This document shows positions 7,741 through 16,944 of a stretch of DNA of 50,977 bases, one piece after another; position 1 is the stretch's first letter; each line of letters opens with the position of its first letter. The DNA lies in NCBI GenBank assembly GCA_012798535.1, contig JAAZMZ010000010.1:1-50977 (forward strand), given 5' to 3'. Position numbers and translations under genes: made by a program. The stretch is from Leptolinea sp. (GTDB lineage: Bacteria; Chloroflexota; Anaerolineae; Anaerolineales; Anaerolineaceae). The notes below the pieces were generated by a model. The model ran no database searches. It saw only the letters and a program-made list of their open reading frames with translations, and had not been told where the DNA came from.

Positions 7741-8379
7741 TCAGGTGATGGGCAGCGTCGGTTGAAAAGGACTCAACTGCAGGGCTTGACGGATGCGATT
7801 TTCTACATCTTTCAGTTCTTCCGCCGAACGAATGTAATCGCTGGTTTCGGTATCGATGGTTAAAACCGGGAAAGGAAGGCGGGAAGCGTGCGATAGGAAC
7901 TCCTCATAGGCATCTGAAAGCTGCTGCAGGTAATCGCGTTCGATCTGTCGTTCATAGGCACGGTCGCGCAGGGCGATCCGTTGGAGAATGGTATCCAGGC
8001 TGGCCCGCAGATAAACCAGCAGGTCAGGGGTGGGCACCTTTTCGGCCAGGGCTTCATGAACCCGATGGTACATGGTCAATTCATCCCCATGCAAATTGAT
8101 GTTGGCAAATATGGTGTCTTTTTCGAATGTGTAATCGCTAATCAGGTCCTCATTTTCAGCCAGCAGGCGGGGAACATTGTTGTTTTGCTGCCGGTAGCGG
8201 CTGAGCAGAAAAAAAATCTGGGTCTGGAAGGCGTATCGCGCCCGGTCAGCATAAAAATCACTCAGGAAAGGATTTTCTTCAAATATCTCCAATAGCAGGC
8301 CGGATTTGAAAGATGGTTGTAAAAGACGGGCCAGTGTGGTCTTACCCACCCCGATGACGCCTTCAATGGCAATATACAT
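7741..8379 (-). CDS. Deoxynucleoside kinase (dAK/dGK family), copy 2
   Basis: The 212-residue protein has the P-loop GVIGVGKTT at residues 7-15, an Arg-rich lid (ALRDRAYERQIERDYL) and the motif ISDYTFEKDTIFA in place of the DRS motif of copy 1. The DYxxxKxxIFA form is found in a subset of bacterial dGK-like kinases. It probably makes dNMPs from deoxynucleosides with a specificity different from copy 1 (2787-3440), though the exact substrate cannot be read. Start ATG is at 8379. It leads a two-gene unit with the nucleotidyltransferase at 6678. The upstream region, shared divergently with galE, contains a one-mismatch DnaA box (TGTGGATAT, 8432-8440). Confidence 0.9.
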   Translation of the reverse strand: MYIAIEGVIGVGKTTLARLLQPSFKSGLLLEIFEENPFLSDFYADRARYAFQTQIFFLLSRYRQQNNNVPRLLAENEDLISDYTFEKDTIFANINLHGDELTMYHRVHEALAEKVPTPDLLVYLRASLDTILQRIALRDRAYERQIERDYLQQLSDAYEEFLSHASRLPFPVLTIDTETSDYIRSAEELKDVENRIRQALQLSPFQPTLPIT

Positions 8380-8461
8380 AGCGAGAACCTCGAGCGAAAA
8401 GTTTTATTGAGAACATTTTAACGGGAAAACCTGTGGATATTTACAATTCTGGATATACCTA

Positions 8462-8490
8462 GATGACCGACCGCCGGGTACGGGTATAAT
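8462..8490 (+). promoter_or_regulatory. galE promoter
   Basis: A perfect TATAAT is at 8485-8490, 30 bases upstream of the galE ATG. The hexamer 17 bases further upstream (GATGAC, 8462-8467) is a weak -35. Confidence 0.55.
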
Positions 8491-8520
8491 CTGCATAAAT
8501 CCAGTACCACAGAGGATAAA

Positions 8521-9531
8521 ATGAAATTTCTCATCACCGGCGGCGCCGGATATATAGGCAGTACCATTTGTTCCGCTCTAGAAGATACCGGGCACACTCC
8601 GATTATTCTCGATTCACTGATCACAGGGCGTGAAGAATTCACCCGAAACCGGATCTTCTACCGAGCGGATATCGGAGATCGAAACGCGGTGGAAGAAATC
8701 TTCCGCGAACATCCGGATATCCAGGCGACCGTGCACTGCGCCGCGTTGATCGTGGTGCCCGAATCGGTCAGCCAGCCGTATGAATACTACACCGACAATG
8801 TCTCCAAATCCGTTGAACTATTTAAAACCCTGGCAGACCTGGGATATCCCCGGCTGGTTTTTAGCTCTTCCGCATCTATTTATGACGTTGTACCCGGATT
8901 CATGGTGAACGAAGAGTCACCTCTCAACCCCACCAGTCCGTATGCCCGCACCAAATACATGATGGAGATGATTCTCAAGGACTTTTGCACCGCCTACGGC
9001 ATGAAAGGCATCGCGTTACGTTATTTCAATCCCATCGGTGCGGATCCAAAGATGCGTTCTGGCATACACGTGAAAGAACCTACGCATGTGTTGGGCAAGC
9101 TGGTGGATACCGCCCTGGGAAAACAGGCCACTTTCGATATAACCGGAACCCATTGGACAACCCGCGACGGCACTGGCATCCGTGATTTCATCCATGTGTG
9201 GGATCTGGCGCGCGCGCATGTTAACGCCGTGGTTGATTTTGACGGGGTGTTCGAACGTGCTGGCAAACCGGCTGAGAATTACCTGGTAATCAATCTGGGG
9301 ACCGGCACCGGTGTGACCGTCAAAGAACTGGTGACGGCCTTCGAGAAAGTCTATGGCAAAACCATCAAGAAACGGGAGACCGGTCCGCGGCCGGGCGATA
9401 TTGCCGGTTCATATACCAACGCGGATAAAGCCTGGCGGCTTTTGAAATGGAAGACGGAACTGCCTATCGAGAAAGGCATCGAAGATGCCCTGAAATGGGG
9501 TGAAATCCGCGAGACCATCCTCACGTTTTAG
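8521..9531 (+). CDS. galE: UDP-glucose 4-epimerase
   Basis: This 336-residue extended short-chain dehydrogenase has the NAD-binding motif GGAGYIGS at residues 7-14, the catalytic Ser in FSSSASIY and the YxxxK pair in SPYARTKY. GalE-type residues follow (RYFNPIGAD, and a C-terminal RPGDIAGSYTNADKA). It interconverts UDP-glucose and UDP-galactose, closing the Leloir cycle with galT and galK, which are encoded 2.3 kb away on the opposite strand. It may also supply UDP-sugars to the glycosyltransferases at the window start. Its last 11 bases overlap the end of the convergent holA. One could also call it a broader UDP-hexose epimerase, since substrate range cannot be judged. Confidence 0.93.
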   Translation: MKFLITGGAGYIGSTICSALEDTGHTPIILDSLITGREEFTRNRIFYRADIGDRNAVEEIFREHPDIQATVHCAALIVVPESVSQPYEYYTDNVSKSVELFKTLADLGYPRLVFSSSASIYDVVPGFMVNEESPLNPTSPYARTKYMMEMILKDFCTAYGMKGIALRYFNPIGADPKMRSGIHVKEPTHVLGKLVDTALGKQATFDITGTHWTTRDGTGIRDFIHVWDLARAHVNAVVDFDGVFERAGKPAENYLVINLGTGTGVTVKELVTAFEKVYGKTIKKRETGPRPGDIAGSYTNADKAWRLLKWKTELPIEKGIEDALKWGEIRETILTF

Positions 9532-10552
9532 AGGATTTCAACTCCATCAGGAAGAGTTCCAGAGCCAGATCGGCCGGGGTGATGCCGTTTTTAATTTCGA
9601 AATCCAGGTCAGCCAGCCGCAGGTACGTCTTCTTGAACTCTTCCGGGCTGAAGCGGCGGCATTGCGAGAAAATCGCATCTGCCCGCTTTCCACTCATATT
9701 GTAACTTCTGGCTACCGCGTCCATTTTGCCGCCCTGCTGGAGGGCTTCCTTGATCAGGATCAACCGCCTGAAATGCGCCACCAGGCTACCGAAGATCATG
9801 ATAGGGTCTTCCGTTTCCAGAAGCTGATGCAGCAGATGTAATCCTCTGCTCTTCTGGCCGGATGCTACGGCTTCGTTGAACTGGAACACATTGGCCTGGT
9901 TTTGAGATATGGAAACCAGAGTTACATCGTCATCGGTCACCGGGCGGCTGTAATCCACATAGGATAACAGCTTGCCAATCTCCAGCCGCGCGATCTGCGT
10001 GTCGCTGCCGGTGAATTCCGCCAGCGCGGAAGACGCCTGCGGGGTGAACTGCCCTCCCTGCTTAAGAGCTTCCGCTGAAATCCAGGCCGGCATTTCCTTC
10101 TGGTCCGGCAGGTGGAAACCTTCTTCCGATACTTTTCCGGAAGATTCTTTTACCCAGGACATCAGCCAGTGGGTCGAATTCAAGGTCTTCCAGGATTTTT
10201 GCCAGTGTCCGTCGGGATCACGTTTCCAACCGGTTTCATCTTCCACAACCAGAACGAAATGGGTTGTCGGGGGAATTTCATCCAGCAGAGAAGTGAACCG
10301 TTTCCTCTGACTGTCAGTTGCCATTTTCGTAATGGGAGGGTTGTTTAAAATCACTACACGGTGATCCGCGAGAAAAGGAATGGCCAGCGCCGCGCTCCGG
10401 ATGTCATTTTCTGTGCAGGTACGACCATCCAGGCGGGCCAGATTCAGGTCCGTCATACCCGGATCGCCGAGAGAAGCGCAAAGAGCTTTCAAACGTTCGT
10501 TAATACCTGCCGGATCATCTCCGTGCAGCACAAAAATGTTGGCAGCGGTCAT
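9521..10552 (-). CDS. holA: DNA polymerase III subunit delta
   Basis: The 343-residue protein begins IFVLHGDDPAGINERLKALC, the usual start of HolA, and has the LDG/AALAIPFLADHRVVILNN region of its N-terminal AAA-like domain, without a Walker A motif as expected of delta. The C-terminal part carries the helical collar domain (AHFRRLILIKEALQQGG). Delta opens the beta clamp during clamp loading. The clamp itself, dnaN, lies 16 kb away in this window. It is the last gene of a radA-DUF6391-holA run on the minus strand with gaps of 2 and 10 bp, so it is probably co-transcribed with them. It overlaps convergent galE by 11 bp. Confidence 0.9.
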   Translation of the reverse strand: MTAANIFVLHGDDPAGINERLKALCASLGDPGMTDLNLARLDGRTCTENDIRSAALAIPFLADHRVVILNNPPITKMATDSQRKRFTSLLDEIPPTTHFVLVVEDETGWKRDPDGHWQKSWKTLNSTHWLMSWVKESSGKVSEEGFHLPDQKEMPAWISAEALKQGGQFTPQASSALAEFTGSDTQIARLEIGKLLSYVDYSRPVTDDDVTLVSISQNQANVFQFNEAVASGQKSRGLHLLHQLLETEDPIMIFGSLVAHFRRLILIKEALQQGGKMDAVARSYNMSGKRADAIFSQCRRFSPEEFKKTYLRLADLDFEIKNGITPADLALELFLMELKSSKT

Positions 10553-10562
10553 TAATCTGCGT

Positions 10563-11051
10563 TTACCCCAGTTTGAACCGATGTACTTTCACCGAACCCT
10601 GTCTGGTGATCGTGACCTCTTTTACTTTCAAATCACCAATGCTGGCATCGGTCGTGAGGTTGGCCTGCAAATAGGGTCCCAGTGGTTGAGCAGCGATCAT
10701 TCCGGCTGTGGCCAGCGAGACGATCAACGGCCAGCGGTCAAGCTGTCGTTTGAAAGACCGTTTGCCGCCCAACATTCCCAGCCAGGCAAGTGTCCCGGCC
10801 ACCAGTCCGGCAGCGGCGAAGTTCGTCCCGCAATTCGGGTGAACCGCCAGACTCTTCTCACCGGCCTGCAGGCGGGCAATGGCTTCATCCACGGCGGCCA
10901 GCAGTATGTCGGTATCCACATCACCGACCACCCAGAATCCAAGCGGATCCGAATACCCTGACAGACGCAGGGAAGGATTCTTCGAAACGAGGACACTCAG
11001 ACTGGCATGCTCGATGGCATGGTGTTTTCGCATGGCTTGCAAGGGATTCAT
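10563..11051 (-). CDS. DUF6391-type membrane protein
   Basis: The 162-residue protein has a histidine-rich N-terminal motif (RKHHAIEHA, His10, 11 and 15) and a second motif HPNCGTN at 71-77, followed by two predicted membrane helices (about 78-95 and 108-127) and a basic C-terminal tail. This matches the uncharacterised DUF6391 family found in Chloroflexota and cyanobacteria. The conserved His and Cys residues suggest a metal site, but no function is known. It lies 2 bp after radA and 10 bp before holA on the same strand and is likely co-expressed with them. The conserved placement beside DNA metabolism genes is not evidence of a DNA role. Confidence 0.75.
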   Translation of the reverse strand: MNPLQAMRKHHAIEHASLSVLVSKNPSLRLSGYSDPLGFWVVGDVDTDILLAAVDEAIARLQAGEKSLAVHPNCGTNFAAAGLVAGTLAWLGMLGGKRSFKRQLDRWPLIVSLATAGMIAAQPLGPYLQANLTTDASIGDLKVKEVTITRQGSVKVHRFKLG

Positions 11052-11053
11052 GG

Positions 11054-12490
11054 TTATTTTCCTTTTGGATGAACGGCATCCTGATCGATAAGGGAGAGGC
11101 GCAGCGCTTCCTGCAATGATCGGGCTTCCAGCACCTTGATCCCTTCGGGAAGAGTTTCTGCGTGAGAGGTGCGGCGCGGAATGACGGCCGATTTGAAACC
11201 GAGTTTGGACGCTTCCCGCAGGCGGGGGATCATCTGACTGACCCAGCGCAGCTCGCCGGAAAGACCGATTTCTCCAATCAATACCAGGTCGGCTTTGACC
11301 GGCATATCACGCAGGGAAGACGCGATGGCCACCGACATGGCCAGGTCGGCCGCCGGTTCTTCGATGGTCAATCCGCCCACCACGTTGGCGAAAACGTCCT
11401 GCTCTGTGAGGTTGATACCTGCCCGCCGGGTAAGCACGGCGGTATTCAGAAGCAGGCGGTTGATATCCAGCCCGTTGGCCGTCCGCCGCGGATTGCCGAA
11501 ATTGGACCGGGTTGTCAAACCCTGGATTTCCACCAGCAGGGGACGGGTGCCTTCCATGGTGACGGCAATGGCCGATCCCGGTGTGTTGACCAGTCGTTCG
11601 GCCAAAAAAGCTTCCGATGGATTGATGACCTCCACCATTCCACGGTCGCGCATTTCAAACACACCCACTTCCGAAGTGGCGCCGAAACGGTTCTTTACCG
11701 AACGCAGCAGCCGGTAGGATTGGTAACGATCCCCTTCCAGGTAAAGCACGGTATCGACTATATGCTCCAGCACGCGCGGTCCGGCGATCACGCCTTCCTT
11801 GGTGACATGCCCGATGATGAACACGGAAATACCGCTGGTTTTGGCCAGCTCCCGCAGCCGCGCAGCCGATTCACGCACCTGCGATACCGACCCGGCCGAT
11901 GAACTGAATTCCGGCAGTGTCACCGTCTGGATCGAATCGATGATCACCATCTCCGGCCTGACTTCATGGATATGATCCAGAATGACATCCAGATTGGTCT
12001 CGGTGACCAGCAGCAGGTTCTTTGGCAGGTCAGTTTGCGATGAACCGTTTTCCGGGCGTACCAGACGCAAGGCGCGCATTTTGATCTGCCGCTCCGACTC
12101 TTCCCCGGAGACATATAGAATGGTATGGCTGCCATAGGCGACAGAAGACATTTCCATGGCCAGTTGAAGCAGCAGGGTGGATTTGCCGATTCCTGGATCG
12201 CCACCCACCAGGATGATTGAACCGGGCACCACACCTCCGCCCAGCACACGGGCGAATTCAGAGATGGGCGTGTTCAGACGTTCTTCCGCGTCTCCCCCGA
12301 TCTCGTCCAGGCGCACCGGTTTTGACTGCCCCGCATATCCCCGGTTTTTTCCAGAGGCTGTGGAAGAGGCAGGAGCCAGTTGTTCTTCCACCATGCTTCC
12401 CCAGGCATTGCAGGACGGGCACCTTCCATATAAAACCGGGGATGTGCGGCCGCACTGCTGGCACACGAATTGGGTGGTTGGCTTGGGCAT
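11054..12490 (-). CDS. radA: DNA repair protein RadA (Sms)
   Basis: The 478-residue protein has all RadA parts: a four-cysteine zinc finger (Cys10, 13, 24, 27), the RecA-like ATPase with Walker A GGDPGIGKST at 96-105, the RadA-specific KNRFG motif at 266-270, and a C-terminal Lon-protease-like domain. RadA is a DnaB-like branch-migration helicase that processes recombination intermediates. Length is normal. It starts a minus-strand run with DUF6391 and holA. A TACAAT box lies only eight bases before the ATG, and no Shine-Dalgarno is visible, so the mRNA may be leaderless. Confidence 0.96.
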   Translation of the reverse strand: MPKPTTQFVCQQCGRTSPVLYGRCPSCNAWGSMVEEQLAPASSTASGKNRGYAGQSKPVRLDEIGGDAEERLNTPISEFARVLGGGVVPGSIILVGGDPGIGKSTLLLQLAMEMSSVAYGSHTILYVSGEESERQIKMRALRLVRPENGSSQTDLPKNLLLVTETNLDVILDHIHEVRPEMVIIDSIQTVTLPEFSSSAGSVSQVRESAARLRELAKTSGISVFIIGHVTKEGVIAGPRVLEHIVDTVLYLEGDRYQSYRLLRSVKNRFGATSEVGVFEMRDRGMVEVINPSEAFLAERLVNTPGSAIAVTMEGTRPLLVEIQGLTTRSNFGNPRRTANGLDINRLLLNTAVLTRRAGINLTEQDVFANVVGGLTIEEPAADLAMSVAIASSLRDMPVKADLVLIGEIGLSGELRWVSQMIPRLREASKLGFKSAVIPRRTSHAETLPEGIKVLEARSLQEALRLSLIDQDAVHPKGK

Positions 12491-12498
12491 ATAAAAGA

Positions 12499-12530
12499 AT
12501 TGTACCGTAAGAGCAGAACACGGGCGTCAA
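12499..12530 (-). promoter_or_regulatory. Probable radA promoter
   Basis: On the minus strand TTGACG (12525-12530) and TACAAT (12499-12504) are 20 bases apart, longer than ideal. The -10 ends eight bases before the ATG, predicting an almost leaderless transcript. Confidence 0.45.
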
Positions 12531-12553
12531 TGAATAAAGTTTCTTTTACAAAT

Positions 12554-12583
12554 AAGAAAGGCAGCCCGCGGGCTGCCTTTCTT
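12554..12583 (-). terminator. clpC terminator, perfect 30-bp palindrome
   Basis: AAGAAAGGCAGCCCG (12554-12568) is followed directly by its reverse complement (12569-12583). It sits 16 bases after the clpC stop on the minus strand and ends in TTTCTTATTT on that strand. The GGCAGCC stem is the same as in the ferredoxin terminator at 2694. Confidence 0.88.
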
Positions 12584-12599
12584 CACAGTTCTATTTCTT

Positions 12600-15116
12600 T
12601 CAAACCACCGGTTGTTCCAACGATTTTTCCGGTTCTTCCCTGCCTTTGCCTTCCTGCCGCAGGATAACATCTCCATCCGCGTTCAGGTCCACCACGATCA
12701 CATCCCCGTTGTTGAAATCACCGGCCAGCAGGGCGTCACTGAGGGGGTCTTCCACTTTTTGCTGGATGACCCGGCGGAGCGGTCGGGCGCCCATGTCGGG
12801 ATCATATCCTTCATCAGACAGCTTGTCCACGGCCGCGTCAGAGGCTTTGAGCAGGATCTCATGATCCACCAGCCGTTCGGCCACCTTATCCAGCTCCAGG
12901 CTGACGATCTGGCGAATGTGCTGCCGGGCCAGGGCGCGGAACACGATCACGTTGTCAAGACGGTTGATAAATTCGGGCCGGAAGACGCGCTTGAGTGAAT
13001 CCAGAAGCTTTTTGCGCATCTCTTCATAGGCTTCCTGTTCCTTCTGGGTTTCATCCAGGGTCAGGGCGAATCCCAGCGAACTCTGCCGTTTGATCATATC
13101 CGCGCCGATATTAGAAGTCATCACGATGATGGCATTGCGGAAATCCACCTTGTGCCCTTTGGCGTCTGACAGGTGGCCTTCTTCCATGATCTGAAGCAGC
13201 ATATTATGGGCTTCGGGATGCGCCTTCTCGATCTCGTCGAAGACCACGATCGAGTACGGCCTGCGGCGGATGGCTTCGGTTAACTGGCCGGCCTCTTCAT
13301 AGCCGACATATCCCGGAGGGGCTCCCACCAGGCGGCTGACGGTGTGTCGTTCCATGAACTCCGACATATCCAGTTGGATGAGATTTTCTTCACTGCCAAA
13401 CAGGAATTTTGCCAGAGTCTTGGTCAATTCCGTCTTGCCAACACCGGTTGGACCGAGGAACATAAAGGAACCGATCGGCCGGCGGGGATCTTTCAATCCG
13501 GAACGGGCGCGGCGCACCGATTTTGATATAGCTTCAATGGCTTCATCCTGGCCGATGATATGCTTCTTCAATTCATCTTCCATTTGCAGCAGGCGGACGG
13601 ATTCTTCCTGTGCCATCTGCATCAGCGGAACACCGGTCCACATGGAGACGACTTCGGCAATATCATTGGCGTTCACCACCGGGCTTGTGGAGCGGTCCCA
13701 ACTGGTGCGCAGCCGCTCTAACTGGTTTTCCAGGCTGGTCTGGCGTTCGAGGATCTCCTGAGCGTCGTCGAAACGGCCGTCTTCCACCGCGTTGGTGTGG
13801 TCCACCCGCAGGCTCTTCAGTTGAACCATCAGGTCTTTTACCGTTTTGGAGGCTTCGCTTTTGTACATGCGCACACGCGATCCTGATTCGTCGATCAGGT
13901 CGATGGCTTTATCCGGCAGGAAGCGGTCGTTCACATAGCGCGCCGACAGGCGGGCGGCCGCTTCAATGGCTTCATCTGAAATGGTCAGCCGGTGATGCTC
14001 TTCGTACGCTTTGCGGATCCCTTTGAGGATCTCAATGGTCTCATCCACGGTGGGTTCGTTGACCACAATCGGCTGGAAACGGCGTTCCAGCGCGGCGTCA
14101 CTTTCAATATGTTTTCGATATTCCTCGAGCGTGGTGGCGCCAATGACTTGCAGTTCACCGCGGGAAAGCGCCGGTTTCAAGATATTGGCCGCGTCTACCG
14201 AGGAACCGGCTGCGCCGGCGCCCACCAGCATGTGGACTTCATCGATAAAGAGAATGGCGCCCGAAGCTTTTAATTCATCGATCACCCGTTTCAAACGCTC
14301 TTCGAACTGGCCGCGGTACATGGTACCGGCCACCAGCGAACCCACATCGAGCTGCAACACACGCTTATCCAGCAATTGGGCGGGCACATCCCCTTCGATG
14401 ATGCGCTGGGCCAGACCTTCCACAATGGCCGTCTTGCCGACGCCGGGTTCACCGATCAATGCCGGGTTGTTCTTGTTGCGGCGTGCCAGTATCTGAATGA
14501 CACGTTCGATTTCCATCTGGCGCCCGATGACCGGGTCCAGTTTGCTTTCTTCCGCTTTGGTTGTGAGATCCACCGCCAGTTGATCCACCAGTGGAGTTTT
14601 GGGACGGTTGGACTGTTCCTTTTGTGAAGCCGTCTTGCTCTGTCCGCTGGATGCTGCGGCGCCAGCCGGCGCCGTACCGCCTTCCTGCAATACGCGCCGG
14701 GTTTGCCGGCGGATTTGCTCGGGGGTTACCCCAAGCTTTCGCAGAACATCCACGGCGGCACCTTCCTGCAGCCGGACAAGACCCAGCAGCAGATGTTCCG
14801 TTCCAATATAGTGATGCCCCATACGGCGGGCTTCATCAATGGCATATTCCAATACTTCCTGCGTGCCGGGTGCCAGGTCGATCTTACCGCCATGGTATTC
14901 GCCCGTCCCGCTGACTTTCTCAACCATTTCCTGAATACGTTCAGGTTCCAATCCCAGATCGCGAAGAACCCTGCCGGCCACACCGCCGTCTTCTTCCACC
15001 AGGCCGAGCAGCAGATGTTCGGTACCGATAGTATTCTGCTGCATACGTTCAGCCGCCTGGTGCGCCAGGCTCAAAACCCGTCGCGCACGTTGGGTGAATC
15101 GCTCCATTCCAGACAA
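12600..15116 (-). CDS. clpC: ATP-dependent Clp protease ATP-binding subunit ClpC
   Basis: The 838-residue Hsp100 unfoldase has the Clp N-domain double repeat (about 5-145), AAA-1 with Walker A GEPGVGKT at 222-229, a UVR/middle domain at about 435-465 ([12 protein letters not shown]) and AAA-2 with GPTGVGKT at 555-562. The UVR segment marks it as ClpC rather than ClpA or ClpB. It unfolds proteins for ClpP and is normally adaptor-dependent. The frame begins at a TTG at 15116; GGAGG lies seven bases before it, whereas the ATG three codons later (15107) would be 16 bases away, so I prefer TTG. A promoter and a terminator flank the gene, which is monocistronic. No CtsR box or CIRCE element is visible upstream. 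Confidence 0.95.
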   Translation of the reverse strand: MSGMERFTQRARRVLSLAHQAAERMQQNTIGTEHLLLGLVEEDGGVAGRVLRDLGLEPERIQEMVEKVSGTGEYHGGKIDLAPGTQEVLEYAIDEARRMGHHYIGTEHLLLGLVRLQEGAAVDVLRKLGVTPEQIRRQTRRVLQEGGTAPAGAAASSGQSKTASQKEQSNRPKTPLVDQLAVDLTTKAEESKLDPVIGRQMEIERVIQILARRNKNNPALIGEPGVGKTAIVEGLAQRIIEGDVPAQLLDKRVLQLDVGSLVAGTMYRGQFEERLKRVIDELKASGAILFIDEVHMLVGAGAAGSSVDAANILKPALSRGELQVIGATTLEEYRKHIESDAALERRFQPIVVNEPTVDETIEILKGIRKAYEEHHRLTISDEAIEAAARLSARYVNDRFLPDKAIDLIDESGSRVRMYKSEASKTVKDLMVQLKSLRVDHTNAVEDGRFDDAQEILERQTSLENQLERLRTSWDRSTSPVVNANDIAEVVSMWTGVPLMQMAQEESVRLLQMEDELKKHIIGQDEAIEAISKSVRRARSGLKDPRRPIGSFMFLGPTGVGKTELTKTLAKFLFGSEENLIQLDMSEFMERHTVSRLVGAPPGYVGYEEAGQLTEAIRRRPYSIVVFDEIEKAHPEAHNMLLQIMEEGHLSDAKGHKVDFRNAIIVMTSNIGADMIKRQSSLGFALTLDETQKEQEAYEEMRKKLLDSLKRVFRPEFINRLDNVIVFRALARQHIRQIVSLELDKVAERLVDHEILLKASDAAVDKLSDEGYDPDMGARPLRRVIQQKVEDPLSDALLAGDFNNGDVIVVDLNADGDVILRQEGKGREEPEKSLEQPVV

Positions 15117-15211
15117 GGTAAAACCTCCATTTATAACAGAAGCCTTCGGTGATACCCCTCAGGCTGCGTGGAAAGCACTACTGTTCATTTTCGACAGGTA
15201 AATCTGAATCC

Positions 15212-15239
15212 ATTCTACCAAAGAAAAAAGTTTTGTCGA
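15212..15239 (-). promoter_or_regulatory. clpC promoter
   Basis: On the minus strand TCGACA (15234-15239) and TAGAAT (15212-15217) are separated by 16 bases, with about 95 bases to the start codon. No heat-shock operator is recognisable around it. Confidence 0.6.
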
Positions 15240-15334
15240 GTCAGGTGCAAACCATGTACACTCCTGATGTTTATTAAACAGGATACAATCGAAAAATCGT
15301 TTTCATGTTTGAATCCCTAAATCCGGAACCAAAG

Positions 15335-15358
15335 AAAAACTCTCCCGCAAGGGAGAGT
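15335..15358 (-). terminator. lysS terminator
   Basis: On the minus strand ACTCTCCC pairs with GGGAGAGT across a TTGC loop and runs into TTTTTC, eight bases after the lysS stop. Confidence 0.9.
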
Positions 15359-15365
15359 CAATTTT

Positions 15366-16871
15366 CTACTCTTCATCCCGCGAACGCAAATGTGGGAAGA
15401 GGATTACCTCCCGGATGGTACGGTTGTCGGTCAGCAGCATGGTTAACCGGTCGATACCCATGCCAAATCCTCCGCACGGCGGCATGCCGTAAGACATGGC
15501 GCGCAAATAATCTTCATCCATCGGGTGGCGCTCTTCATCATCGGCACCATATTCGCGGCCCATTTCGAGGAATCGCGCTTCTTGTTCCATCGGTTCATTC
15601 AATTCTGTGAAGGCGTTGCACAATTCCATACCGCCCACGAAGCCTTCGAAACGCTCCACCGTGGATGGATCACCCGGTTTGTTCTTGGCCAGCGGCGAAA
15701 TATCCCGGGGATAATCATACAGGAAGGTAGGCTGGATGAAACTGGGTTCCAGATAATCGCCGATCAACTGATCGACCAGCTTTCCGCGTGGCATACCAGG
15801 TTTCATTTTCATGCCTTTGGCTTTCATGGCTTCTTCCAGGGCGGAATCGGTCGGATACTGGCTGATATCGATACCGCAGGCATCGATTAAACCCTGGCGC
15901 AGCTCGACCCGTTTCCAGGGCGGATTGAAATCCATCTCTTTGCCATTGAAGGTGATTTTCCGGGTGCCCAGAACCTGGTCGCAGGTGAATGCCACCATCT
16001 GTTCGGTGAGTTCCATCACCTTCAGGTAATCCGCGTAAGCCCAGTAAAATTCAAGCTGGGTGAATTCCGGATTGTGTTTGAATGAAACGCCTTCGTTGCG
16101 GAAATCGCGGCCGATCTCATATACTCGATCCAGCATACCTACCAGCAGGCGTTTTAAATACAATTCGAAGGAAATCCGCAGGTACAGGTCTTGTTTCAAC
16201 TGGTTGTGATGGGTGATGAACGGTTTGGCAGCCGCTCCGCCATAAATGGGCTGCAGGATGGGGGTTTCAACTTCAAGAAAACCACGATCGTCCAGAAACT
16301 GGCGGATGGCTCGGAGAATGGCAGCGCGGGTGTGAAATACTTTGCGTACGTCCGTATTCACAGCCAGGTCGGCATAGCGCTGGCGATACCGGGTTTCAGG
16401 ATCCGAAAGTGTGGCATGTCGTACCACTTCACCGTCCACCACTTCGTCTTTGGCGGCCGGCAGGGGAGTGATGGCTTTGGCCAGCATGGTGAATTCGGTC
16501 ACTTCAAGGGTGATCTCACCGGTACGGGTGCGGAACAGCTTTCCGCTGGCCTGAATGAAGTCTCCCAGGTCAAACTCATCCATGAAGAGTTTCATCTTCT
16601 CTTCGCCCAGCGTATTCACGCGCAGAAAAAGCTGGAGGCGTCCAAACCCGTCCTCAATGTGGGCGAAGATGATCTTGCCCATGGGGCGGATGGCACGAAT
16701 ACGTCCACCCAGCGTGAAGTGATGCTCCACCGATTCATCGGCCGTAAAAGCCTTCACCGCTTCTGCCAGATTGGTGGTTACCCCGGTGCGCGTGGGGTAT
16801 GGATCGCGGCCTTCGCTACGCATTTTTAGCGCTTTATCAAGACGAACTTTTTCCAGATCATTTACTTCCAT
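15366..16871 (-). CDS. lysS: Lysyl-tRNA synthetase, class II
   Basis: The 501-residue protein has an N-terminal OB-fold anticodon-binding domain (about 50-160) and a class II catalytic core. Motif 2 is visible as FRNEGVSFKHNPEFTQLEFY and motif 3 as GFGMGIDRLTMLLTDN. It charges tRNA-Lys with lysine using ATP. Length is typical for the LysRS-II family. The ATG at 16871 is preceded by GAGAGG at normal spacing. It lies downstream of greA on the same strand but with a strong terminator between them, so it is probably transcribed from its own signal. I see no T-box leader upstream, since the gap after the terminator is short. Confidence 0.97.
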   Translation of the reverse strand: MEVNDLEKVRLDKALKMRSEGRDPYPTRTGVTTNLAEAVKAFTADESVEHHFTLGGRIRAIRPMGKIIFAHIEDGFGRLQLFLRVNTLGEEKMKLFMDEFDLGDFIQASGKLFRTRTGEITLEVTEFTMLAKAITPLPAAKDEVVDGEVVRHATLSDPETRYRQRYADLAVNTDVRKVFHTRAAILRAIRQFLDDRGFLEVETPILQPIYGGAAAKPFITHHNQLKQDLYLRISFELYLKRLLVGMLDRVYEIGRDFRNEGVSFKHNPEFTQLEFYWAYADYLKVMELTEQMVAFTCDQVLGTRKITFNGKEMDFNPPWKRVELRQGLIDACGIDISQYPTDSALEEAMKAKGMKMKPGMPRGKLVDQLIGDYLEPSFIQPTFLYDYPRDISPLAKNKPGDPSTVERFEGFVGGMELCNAFTELNEPMEQEARFLEMGREYGADDEERHPMDEDYLRAMSYGMPPCGGFGMGIDRLTMLLTDNRTIREVILFPHLRSRDEE

Positions 16872-16892
16872 GTGATGTTACCTCTCAGTTAT

Positions 16893-16924
16893 AAAAAACC
16901 CCGCCCTGTGATGATGGGGCGGGG
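16893..16924 (-). terminator. greA terminator
   Basis: On the minus strand CCCCGCCC pairs with GGGCGGGG (16917-16924 and 16899-16906) across a ten-base loop and is followed by six T residues. It lies 20 bases after the greA stop. Confidence 0.92.
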
Positions 16925-16944
16925 TGTCAATTCTTCCCCGTGGA

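Noticed and set aside
11162-11902. Plus-strand frame opposite radA
   Set aside because: A shadow of radA, without a motif; low complexity.
15117-15300. CIRCE or CtsR operator upstream of clpC
   Set aside because: I searched by eye for TTAGCACTC-type repeats and CtsR heptamers and saw none.
16872-16944. T-box riboswitch before lysS
   Set aside because: The gap is only 73 bp and is filled by the greA terminator.
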